A stretch of 64,000 nt of DNA from Bacteroidota bacterium (lineage in GTDB: Bacteria; Bacteroidota; Ignavibacteria; Ignavibacteriales; Ignavibacteriaceae). The translations under genes and the position numbers were made by a program. The notes under the pieces were generated by a model. It was not told where the DNA came from. It did no database searches and saw only the letters and a program-made list of their open reading frames with translations. Positions 9,750-17,607 of this stretch are shown here, in pieces; position 1 is the stretch's first letter, and the number at the start of each line of letters is the position of its first letter. The stretch spans positions 62,001 through 126,000 of the forward strand of contig JAJYDC010000001.1 in the NCBI GenBank assembly GCA_021777835.1. The letters run 5' to 3'.

Positions 9750-11888
9750 CTATTTGCCTTCAATTAATTTCAGATATTCAGGTTCATTCCTTATTGAATC
9801 CAGGTCAGGATCTCTTTTCATCCACTCATAATTTTCCCAGCCGGTATGTATCGCTTTTTCAAGAAATTCTATAGCCAATTTCTTTTCATCTAACCTAGCA
9901 TAGAAACAAGCGCCATTATATTGCATAAGGGCATCATCCGGACTTAATTCAAGTGCCTTAGCGCCATTTAACTTTCCTTCTTCTATTCTGCCAAGTTGGA
10001 CTAAAACAGTTGCAAAGAATATATATGCTCTCGCATCGTCAGGATGCTGCGACAAATGTCGCGGATATGCTTCTGCTGATTTCATAAGAATATTATTGTA
10101 TTCATCTTTTAACTCTAATTTTTCGTATGATGCACAAAGATCCATATATGCAGAATAAAAATCAGGATTTAAAACAATCACCTTTTTGTAAAGTTCAATA
10201 GCTTCTTTATCTCTATCAGTACTATGATAAATTCTGCCTAATATCCATATCCCGGTGAAATTATTTGGATCAAGTTCTATTGCTTTTTCCCCCGCTGTTG
10301 TTGCTTCGGCAAGAGAATTTCCGTTGTAATGTGCTAGTGCTAATGCTGCGTACGCTTCAGAAAGAGTTGCATCATACATCATAGCTTTCAAACTTGCTTC
10401 AATAGCTTTATCAAGTAAAGTTTTATTCCTTTCAAAATAGAGAAACAAATAAGCATAGGATTCGCTTAAACCTGCATAAGCTGATGCATAACGAGGATCG
10501 ACTGTAATTGCCTTTTGAAAAAGCTGAATTGCAAAATGAATATTAGTCTTCGTCATTCTATACAGAAAATCCCTGGCACGCAAATACAAATCAAATGCTT
10601 CAGAATTAAGAGTAGAACGTTTTTCTAGCACAACCTTTTCAGTTGGCGATAGTTTGATTCTTAGTGCATCAACGATTTCTTTTGATACTTTTTCCTGTAT
10701 ATCAAAAACATCGGATAATTTTCCTTTGAACGTCTCTGCCCAAAGCTGGGAATCTTTATCTACATCAATAAGTTCTACTGTTATACGAAGATTGTCCTGA
10801 AATTTTCTGACACTGCCTGCAAGTATATAACGTGTCCCTAATTCTCTGCCTATAGTTTTAATATCTTTATTTGTACCTTTATATCTCATGGATGTCGTTC
10901 GGGGAACAAGCCTAATGTTTTTAAGCTTTGATAGGCTGGCAATTAATTCCTCAGTTAATCCATCTGTAAAATAATCACTGTCTGCGTCGGGGCTAATATT
11001 ATCAAACGGAAGAACAACTATGGCTTTATCTTTTTCATCACTGCCGGTATTTTGGATGTCAAGTTTAACAGCATCTAAAGATTTTAATAATTCATTAACA
11101 TTTTGAAATCTTTTGTCCGGATCTTTTTCTAACATTTTCATTACAAGACCATCAATTTGATGAGGGACTTTTTTATTCATCAAATTCGGTGCTGTAGGCG
11201 TTTCATTTGCAATAATATAAAATAATCCAGCTTCATGTTCCGATTTAAACGGAAGTTCACCAGTTAATATCTCGTAAAATACTACTCCTAGCGACCAGAT
11301 ATCAGATCTATTATCGGCTGGCAAACCATGTGATTGTTCCGGAGACATATAAGACAATGTCCCTAATGATGTCCCGGTTTTTGTTATTCCTGCATGATCC
11401 ATAAGTTTTGCAAGTCCGAAATCCATTATTTTCATTCTTCCGTCTTTAGTTATCATTATGTTTTCTGTTTTAATATCTCGATGGATGATATTCATATTAT
11501 GAGCTGTTTTTAATCCATTAGCTATTTGTTCAATCCAATCAATTGCCTGTACAACCGGCAAACCGGTTCCTTTGGTCACTTTAGGCAGGTAAGACTTTAA
11601 CGTTTCGCCGTCCACGTATTCCATAACTATAAAAAGATCTGAGTCTTCTTCGTCTATTTCATAAATACCCAGAATATTAGGATGATTAAGTGAAGCAACA
11701 GATTTCGCTTCTCTCATAAATCTTGCTTTGCTTTCTTCTGAGGAAGCAAGATGAGATGGCAGAAATTTTATAGCTACTGCTCGGCCAAGTTTTAGATCTT
11801 CAGCTTTATAAACTATACCCATTCCGCCTTCACCAAGTTTCCCTATAATACTATAATGAGAAATTTTTTGTCCTATTATCTCTTTCAT
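9750..11888 (-). CDS. Ser/Thr protein kinase with COG5616 domain and TPRs (array member 7)
   Basis: 712 residues, same order as the kinase downstream: kinase domain 1-270 (GEGGMGIVYKAED, VAIK, HRDIKTEN, DFG, MSPEQ), a COG5616-like domain beginning IVVLPFDNISPDADSDYF, then a TPR superhelix with NPDFYSAYMDLCASYEKL-type helices. No membrane span, so it is probably cytosolic. The Shine-Dalgarno GAAAGGA lies just upstream of the ATG. The gap to the next gene is 77 nt. TPRs usually bind proteins, so partner recruitment is the likely job of the tail (inference). The C-terminus EWMKRDPDL is nearly the same as in its neighbours. Confidence 0.94.
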   Translation of the reverse strand: MKEIIGQKISHYSIIGKLGEGGMGIVYKAEDLKLGRAVAIKFLPSHLASSEESKARFMREAKSVASLNHPNILGIYEIDEEDSDLFIVMEYVDGETLKSYLPKVTKGTGLPVVQAIDWIEQIANGLKTAHNMNIIHRDIKTENIMITKDGRMKIMDFGLAKLMDHAGITKTGTSLGTLSYMSPEQSHGLPADNRSDIWSLGVVFYEILTGELPFKSEHEAGLFYIIANETPTAPNLMNKKVPHQIDGLVMKMLEKDPDKRFQNVNELLKSLDAVKLDIQNTGSDEKDKAIVVLPFDNISPDADSDYFTDGLTEELIASLSKLKNIRLVPRTTSMRYKGTNKDIKTIGRELGTRYILAGSVRKFQDNLRITVELIDVDKDSQLWAETFKGKLSDVFDIQEKVSKEIVDALRIKLSPTEKVVLEKRSTLNSEAFDLYLRARDFLYRMTKTNIHFAIQLFQKAITVDPRYASAYAGLSESYAYLFLYFERNKTLLDKAIEASLKAMMYDATLSEAYAALALAHYNGNSLAEATTAGEKAIELDPNNFTGIWILGRIYHSTDRDKEAIELYKKVIVLNPDFYSAYMDLCASYEKLELKDEYNNILMKSAEAYPRHLSQHPDDARAYIFFATVLVQLGRIEEGKLNGAKALELSPDDALMQYNGACFYARLDEKKLAIEFLEKAIHTGWENYEWMKRDPDLDSIRNEPEYLKLIEGK

Positions 11889-12051
11889 TTATTTTCCTTT
11901 CATTTACTCGAAAATTCATTTATCTCGCCGATACTTTCCAAATCAATGTCACACCATATTCATTCATGTTCTTTCTAACTCGAAGATATGGTACATTTTA
12001 TTGTGAACGAATCTTTATTTTATATAGCATAACTCCAAGTTGTTTAATAGT

Positions 12052-12144
12052 CTAATTTGTGTCCTGGGCTTTATAGAGAGCGCCCAAGCCACCTTCGCCG
12101 AGCTTCTCAATAATTTTATAATTTAGTATTGTCTCTCCTGTCAT
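12052..12144 (-). pseudogene. Kinase N-terminal remnant micro-ORF (30 codons)
   Basis: Reads [19 protein letters not shown], continues LGALYKAQDTN, then a TAG stop. This is an unmistakable copy of the first 30 residues of the array kinases (glycine loop and KAQDT), ending exactly where LDRFVALK should follow. Its ATG overlaps the stop of the micro-ORF at 12141-12242 as ATGA. No kinase sequence is visible in the roughly 160 nt after it. Confidence 0.85.
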
Positions 12145-12242
12145 ACGACACCTTTTATATTGTGTTGATGGCTTCGGCGGGACGGTTCGCCTTCACAAAG
12201 CTTCTCTACAATTTTATAATGTAATATCGTTTCACTAATCAT
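12141..12242 (-). pseudogene. Kinase N-terminal remnant micro-ORF (33 codons)
   Basis: Reads MISETILHYKIVEKLCEGE and then leaves the kinase homology as PSRRSHQHNIKGVV before TGA. The switch coincides with a GC-rich 23-nt block (12169-12191, plus strand beginning TGGCTTCGGCGGG) that recurs, altered, in the remnant at 25175. The stop overlaps the next remnant's ATG (ATGA at 12141-12144). Confidence 0.8.
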
Positions 12243-12300
12243 CTTGACCTCATATCGTCAAAGCCTTTTAGCTTTCTTGCAATTTTTTATTTCCATTTTT

Positions 12301-14589
12301 TCACAACGGCAGATTCATCTTTTTCATAAATGCTGCGTAACGCGAGTCTTTAACTATGTTACGCATTAGCGGATCACCTACCATTTCCGAAAGACCGCTA
12401 TCTCTCAGATTGTAAGACTTTTCCAGCCATTTGAATGCACTGTCCTTCTCTCCACGGTAAGCATATATTTCTGCAATCTCGTATGCACCGCGGTTCACGT
12501 AATTTTTAATTAAATCTGCTAATTCAGCATCTGCTTCTTTTTTTCTGCCCAGCGTGTAATCAACAATTGCAAGTCCTTGAATTTTCCAGAAGGGATCTTG
12601 TTCTTTTTCAATCTCAGTCATTGCCGAGTCTGGCATCCCTTTCTCAAGATAAACAAGACCGATTAGTACATGCGCATCCGGAAATTGCGGGCTCAGCTCC
12701 AGGCATTTTCTAAAGGCACCAATTGCCACATCAGGTAAGCCTTTATACCATGTTGAAAGACCAAGATTAAGGTATCCATCAATATCCACCGGGTCAATCT
12801 CAATTGAACGGCGCTCGAGTTTTATTGCCTTATCAAAGTGTCCTAGTGTGTGCGCCAAGAGAGCGGCACCGTTAATAACATCTGAATTTCCCGGCTCTAG
12901 TTCTAATCCCTTTTTTAATGCTTCATCCGCGGCTTTCCAGTTCCAGTGATAGTTTTTCTCTATCCATGCCATTTGAGAGTAGGCTTCTGCAAGTTTCGGG
13001 TCAAGTTCAATTGCCTTCTCTGATTCCTTGAGCGCTAGGGTGTTAGCTTCATCCACGGGTACGTATCCATTATTAGCCATGTCACTATGAAGTTCTGACA
13101 ACCCAACCCACGCCGGCGCATAGCTGGAATCAATAGAGAGCGCCTTCTGATAATAACTTTCTGCTTTCTCAGAATTTTCTTTACCGTACAAATCAGAAAA
13201 ATGATTCCCAAGCAGATAATTGTTGTAAGCTTCGGGGTTCGTATTCTGTTCCGGCGCTGCACCTTCTTTACCAAACAGTGCTGCATTTAATGCCTCTGCC
13301 ACATTTCCTGATATTGAATCCTGCAGCGCAAATATGTTGTTCAGTGTTCCATCATAAGTTTTTGACCATAGCGTTGCGTCAGTCTTAACATTAACAAGGT
13401 CTGCCGATATGCGGAGATTGTTGCCAGCCTTTTGAACGCTGCCTTCAAGTATATTCTTCACGTTTAGTTTTGCTGCTATGGTTTTAATATCAAGCCCTTT
13501 CCCCCTGAAAGAAAATGACGATGTCTTGGCTGTAACACGAAGATTTGGATTCCTTGAAAGTACGTTTATAAATTCTTCTGTCAATCCGTCGGAAAAATAT
13601 CCCTGGTCTTTCTTCGGACTAAGGTCATCAAATGGAAGCACGGCTATCGTCTTTACTCCTACTGTTGTTTTCCCTCCTCCTTTTGATAAAGGTATAAAAA
13701 GATAGAATGTTATTGCAATTAGTATTACCGCTGCTCCGGCAACAATCAAAGGAAGCTTTGACTGCTTTATCTGAGCTCTCTTTACCTCTCCGCCTTGGCT
13801 TATTGTTATCAGTTCTTCTGCAATTTCTCTTGCCGTCTGGTATCTCTCATCAGGATTCTTTGCCAGAGATTTGCCGATTATATGTGTTAATCCTTCATCA
13901 TATTCAGTAACCGGATCGAGTTCTTCATTGAGAATAGAGTATATTATTGCCTGGTCATAATCTCCCTTAAATGGCATTTTTCCAGTCAGCATCTCATAGA
14001 CTACAACACCCAATGACCATATATCTGTTCTGTGGTCAACCTCATCACCCCTGGTCTGTTCAGGGGACATATAAGCAACCGTTCCTATTGTAGAGCCTAT
14101 CTGTGTTAGCTGTGAACCTCCTTTTACTTTAGCCAACCCAAAATCCATTATCTTTACTTTGCCTTCATTGGTAATCATAATGTTCTGAGATTTTATATCT
14201 CTATGTACAATTCCTTTTTTATGTGCGGCTTCCAATCCTTCCGCTATTTGTATTGCTATATTTAGCAATTCTTTAGTAGAAATCGTACCGGATTTGACTT
14301 TATCTTTTAGTTCTATTCCATCAATAAACTCCATCACTATAAATACATTATCGCCCTCTTTTTCAATAGCATGGATTATAGTAATATTGGAATGATTCAA
14401 AGCTGCTGCCGCCTGTGCTTCAATTTCAAAGCGTTTTCTCTCATCAGAGCCTGCCGATATTTGTTTAGGCAAAAACTTTATAGCGACCTGCCGTTTTAAT
14501 TTTGTATCCTCAGCAAGGTAAACTACTCCCATCCCGCCCCGTCCCAATTCCTTAATGATCTTATAATGTAGAATAGTTTCACCTATCAT
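12301..14589 (-). CDS. Membrane Ser/Thr protein kinase with COG5616 domain and TPRs (array member 6)
   Basis: 762 residues. Kinase domain with a slightly altered glycine loop GRGGMGVVYLAED, plus VAIK, HRDIKSQN, DFG and YMSPEQ. Unlike the other TPR kinases it has a transmembrane helix near residue 290 (LPLIVAGAAVILIAITFYLF). The COG5616 domain (IAVLPFDDLSPKKDQGYF) and TPRs should then lie on the far side of the inner membrane, which would make it a receptor-type kinase. The ATG overlaps the stop of the 85-residue ORF upstream (ATGA, 14586-14589), and there is only a weak ribosome site, so translational coupling is plausible. The C-terminus differs from the EWIKRDPD tail of the other TPR members. 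Confidence 0.93.
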   Translation of the reverse strand: MIGETILHYKIIKELGRGGMGVVYLAEDTKLKRQVAIKFLPKQISAGSDERKRFEIEAQAAAALNHSNITIIHAIEKEGDNVFIVMEFIDGIELKDKVKSGTISTKELLNIAIQIAEGLEAAHKKGIVHRDIKSQNIMITNEGKVKIMDFGLAKVKGGSQLTQIGSTIGTVAYMSPEQTRGDEVDHRTDIWSLGVVVYEMLTGKMPFKGDYDQAIIYSILNEELDPVTEYDEGLTHIIGKSLAKNPDERYQTAREIAEELITISQGGEVKRAQIKQSKLPLIVAGAAVILIAITFYLFIPLSKGGGKTTVGVKTIAVLPFDDLSPKKDQGYFSDGLTEEFINVLSRNPNLRVTAKTSSFSFRGKGLDIKTIAAKLNVKNILEGSVQKAGNNLRISADLVNVKTDATLWSKTYDGTLNNIFALQDSISGNVAEALNAALFGKEGAAPEQNTNPEAYNNYLLGNHFSDLYGKENSEKAESYYQKALSIDSSYAPAWVGLSELHSDMANNGYVPVDEANTLALKESEKAIELDPKLAEAYSQMAWIEKNYHWNWKAADEALKKGLELEPGNSDVINGAALLAHTLGHFDKAIKLERRSIEIDPVDIDGYLNLGLSTWYKGLPDVAIGAFRKCLELSPQFPDAHVLIGLVYLEKGMPDSAMTEIEKEQDPFWKIQGLAIVDYTLGRKKEADAELADLIKNYVNRGAYEIAEIYAYRGEKDSAFKWLEKSYNLRDSGLSEMVGDPLMRNIVKDSRYAAFMKKMNLPL

Positions 14590-14843
14590 TTCAGACCTGC
14601 ATCAAATTTTTCTGTAATAAGTTCCTTAAAGATGCTCATTTGGCTAAACTTGATCTTAAAGTTTAAGTAACCTCTTGTTTGTTTTCTATTTTGGGCTCTT
14701 TCTGGTTTTCTAAACCAATTTGAAGCTTCCAATGTGTGATTTGAAACTTCCCTGGAATTATTGGAAATCTTCCGGAATTCACTGGAAACTTCCCGGTCTC
14801 TCTTCCTGATGCTTCGTAACAAAAAGAGAATTTCACCAATCAT
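14586..14843 (-). CDS. 85-residue ORF between two kinases, possibly a decayed kinase start
   Basis: It begins MIGEILFLL, close to the MIGETILHYK start of neighbouring kinases, then runs into charged sequence without kinase motifs. The DNA at 14715-14794 is four degenerate units of about 20 nt, each carrying GGAAG.TTTC on the minus strand (as in GGAAGTTTCCAGTGAATTCC). It overlaps the upstream kinase stop by ATGA (14840-14843) and the downstream kinase start by ATGA (14586-14589). It could therefore act as a translated spacer. No known family; it may not make a functional protein. Confidence 0.45.
   Translation of the reverse strand: MIGEILFLLRSIRKRDREVSSEFRKISNNSREVSNHTLEASNWFRKPERAQNRKQTRGYLNFKIKFSQMSIFKELITEKFDAGLK
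14715..14794 (-). repeat. Four degenerate ~20-nt tandem units
   Basis: On the minus strand successive units start GGAAGTTTCC, GGAAGATTTCC, GGAAGTTTC and GGAAGCTTC, spaced 20-22 nt and partly separated by AATTCC. They lie inside the 85-codon ORF and explain its unusual SSEFRKISNNSREVS composition. Confidence 0.6.
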
Positions 14844-17593
14844 TTATTAGTCTCCACTTCCTTCTGCCAGTTATCTACTAAGGTAATTGATGGCTGGGCC
14901 ATTTGCCCGTTTGGTATTGATGCAGTTATTTCAGTACCTGTTTTATTTATATCAAAGATATTTATTATATTTGAATTTCCTGGGGTAAAAACTAAGTAAG
15001 GTTTTCCGGGTGAAATTGATGAGCCTGTTTCATTTATATCTACTCCCATTATTTTTTTATCAGGAGTATCAAAATAGATGCTCTTTCCGTTATTCATCCA
15101 TTTGCCGTTCATCCCACCATCAACAGAGATTTGCCATTTACCGCTAGCGTTTACAGTCGGATTATTTGGATTAAATGGAATCACATAAATTTGATATTTT
15201 CCCGATTCATCCGATTGATAAACAATCCACTTCATGTTAGGTGAGAATACTCCATCAAATTCATTAAAATTAGTAGCCGCTATAGAGACAGGTTTTTTAT
15301 CTCCCTGTGTGGGCAGTAGAAATACATCAAAGCCGCTAGTGCTGCTGGCAAAATCTATTCCCGTGTACAAGATATATTTACCATCTGAGGAAATGCTGGT
15401 TGCAACATTAGTATAGTCTGATTTACATAATAGTGCTGCATCGCCTGAACCATCAGCATTTTTAATATATGCATTGAAACCACTACTTTTATTGTTAGAG
15501 CTGTACGTGATCTGCTTTCCATCATTTGTCCAGCGAGGCACTATATCGCCTTGGTCAAATGTAAGTCTTGTCCAAACACTTCTGCTTAAATCATAAACCC
15601 AGATATTATATTTCTTTTCACTCGGGTCGTATAAGTCGCAAACAATTTTATTTCCATCAGGCGAAAACTCTGCACTGTTATACGGAACCATATTCGATAA
15701 TTTCCTTAATTCACTCCCGTCTTTATTTAATATCACTAAGTTGCCATTTTTCTGATTTCCTTCAAGATATACCAGTTTCCCGTTTTGTGAAACGGCAAAA
15801 GTCCCGGAGATTCTTGAATCCCAATACTGGATATTTTCTGCAACAGGCATTGCCTCTCCTTCAAGCTTTAATTTGTCTGAATCAAATTTCTGTGCTAATA
15901 GAATAGACTGTCTCACGAACAATAAATATCCGTTTGCATACTGGCAGTTTGACGACGTAACCATAAGCTTTTCCGGTTTGGGGCTTTCCAAAGAAGCGAG
16001 AAAGACAGCATCTGTCGGAGTAGAACCAGTATAACTATTTTCAGTAGAATAGATAAAATGTTTTCCGTCAGGTAAAAAGTATGCCCACCTCAAGCTTTGA
16101 GACGGTATTGAAGTATCTTTCTTTATAATTACTTCCGGCTTTCCGCCTGAAGAGGGAACCTCATAAAGACTGCCGGATGGAGTTGGAGAAAAAACAATTG
16201 TTCCATTCGTACTCCATGATCCACCTCTGCCTGAAGATGCATCGCATATAGGAAGTGAAGTCCCTGCTTCAAGAGAAATCTTCATCAACTTGCCTCTATT
16301 AAAGTATGCTATGGTTTTACTGTCCGGCGACCAGAATGGATATGCTTCGTTAGTTGCAACTGTTAAGGGTCTTGCAGTTAATGAATTTATCGGTCGAACC
16401 CATAGTTTATCTACGCCTGAAGAATCAGCCCCGACAAACGAGATATATTGACCGTCTGGAGAGATTGTCAAATTGCTTCCGAAACTATTATCGAAATTGA
16501 TACCGTGCGGAGTCAGAATTGTTGCTTTAATTTCCTGTACTTCAACTTTTGTTTTGTTGAATTCTGAAAAAACAAGCAATAAAATAACTGCTATAAAAAG
16601 TACTCCGGCAGCAGACCAAAATAGTTTAGGATTATAAAAAACGTTTTTGAATATATTTTTTACCTGCATATCTCCTATAGAAGATTTAGTAGGTGTATTA
16701 ACGACTTTTGTTTGTCCGCTAGGAGTATTGAATGATTGAGTATTAACGCTGTACATTCTGCTTGTTCGTCCGGAAGTTAATGCACGCTGTATCTTTCTTA
16801 AATTTTTTGCAAGTTCTTTTGCCGACTGAATTCTTTCATCTTTATCTTTTTCCAAACATTCAAGTATGATTCCGTCAATCTGCGGATCAATTCCTTCTTT
16901 AATCAATGAAATAGGGGAGGGGTCTACATTTACAATTTCATACATAATTGCAGTCTCGTGTATTCCCTTAAATGGTGATTCTCCTGTAAACATTTCATAA
17001 AGCACTACGCCTAGTGAAAATATATCCGTTCTATGGTCTACATCTAATCCCTGGACCTGTTCAGGTGACATGTAACCCATCGTACCCATTGTTGTACCCG
17101 CTTTAGTCAATCTTGAAACCTCGGAAGTCTCTCTAAGCTTTGCCAACCCGAAATCCATTATCTGTACTATCCCGTCTTTGCGAATCATTATGTTTTCAGG
17201 TTTTATATCCCTATGTACTATTCCTTTTTCATGTGCCGCGGCTAATCCTTCAGCAACTTGAACTCCGATATCAAGTATCCTTTTTTCAGAAAGGTTCTGC
17301 TTATTATTACGGAGTGTAATACCGTCAATGAATTCCATTGCAATAAACAACTGGTTATTGTATTTCTCAATGGAATATATAGTGCAGACATTAGGATGAT
17401 TCATCGCAGATGCGGCTTTAGCTTCCTGAATAAATCTTGCTTTGCCATCTTCTGAAGCTGTTAATTGAGTGGGGAGAAATTTAAGAGCGACAAAGCGATC
17501 GAGTTTTGTATCTTGCGCTTTGAAAACTTCACCCATGCCACCTTCGCCGAGTTTCTCAATAATTTTATAATGTAGAATTGTTTCGCCAATCAT
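14840..17593 (-). CDS. Membrane Ser/Thr protein kinase with TolB-like beta-propeller (array member 5)
   Basis: 917 residues. Kinase domain 1-270: [13 protein letters not shown] at 16-28, VALK, HRD at 127-129, DFG at 147-149 and MGYMSPEQ. A linker of about 50 residues and a transmembrane helix near 320-345 (LFWSAAGVLFIAVILLLVF) follow. The rest is WD40-like/PD40 (TolB) repeats of the form SPDGQYISFVG, SPDSKTIAYF, SPDGNKIVCDL and SSDGKYILYTG. The propeller should be outside the cytoplasm and act as a ligand- or protein-binding sensor. The start follows GAGGATTTAA. Codons 3-254 are nearly identical at DNA level to those of the next upstream kinase (recent gene conversion). Confidence 0.95.
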   Translation of the reverse strand: MIGETILHYKIIEKLGEGGMGEVFKAQDTKLDRFVALKFLPTQLTASEDGKARFIQEAKAASAMNHPNVCTIYSIEKYNNQLFIAMEFIDGITLRNNKQNLSEKRILDIGVQVAEGLAAAHEKGIVHRDIKPENIMIRKDGIVQIMDFGLAKLRETSEVSRLTKAGTTMGTMGYMSPEQVQGLDVDHRTDIFSLGVVLYEMFTGESPFKGIHETAIMYEIVNVDPSPISLIKEGIDPQIDGIILECLEKDKDERIQSAKELAKNLRKIQRALTSGRTSRMYSVNTQSFNTPSGQTKVVNTPTKSSIGDMQVKNIFKNVFYNPKLFWSAAGVLFIAVILLLVFSEFNKTKVEVQEIKATILTPHGINFDNSFGSNLTISPDGQYISFVGADSSGVDKLWVRPINSLTARPLTVATNEAYPFWSPDSKTIAYFNRGKLMKISLEAGTSLPICDASSGRGGSWSTNGTIVFSPTPSGSLYEVPSSGGKPEVIIKKDTSIPSQSLRWAYFLPDGKHFIYSTENSYTGSTPTDAVFLASLESPKPEKLMVTSSNCQYANGYLLFVRQSILLAQKFDSDKLKLEGEAMPVAENIQYWDSRISGTFAVSQNGKLVYLEGNQKNGNLVILNKDGSELRKLSNMVPYNSAEFSPDGNKIVCDLYDPSEKKYNIWVYDLSRSVWTRLTFDQGDIVPRWTNDGKQITYSSNNKSSGFNAYIKNADGSGDAALLCKSDYTNVATSISSDGKYILYTGIDFASSTSGFDVFLLPTQGDKKPVSIAATNFNEFDGVFSPNMKWIVYQSDESGKYQIYVIPFNPNNPTVNASGKWQISVDGGMNGKWMNNGKSIYFDTPDKKIMGVDINETGSSISPGKPYLVFTPGNSNIINIFDINKTGTEITASIPNGQMAQPSITLVDNWQKEVETNK

Positions 17594-17607
17594 TTAAATC
17601 CTCACTT

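Noticed and set aside
12052-12242. Micro-ORFs considered as one intact kinase broken by a frameshift
   Set aside because: No kinase sequence beyond residue 30 is found in any frame of the gap, so it is not a simple frameshift.
14715-14794. Four ~20-nt units considered as a CRISPR array
   Set aside because: Units are contiguous and degenerate, with no unique spacers and no cas genes nearby.
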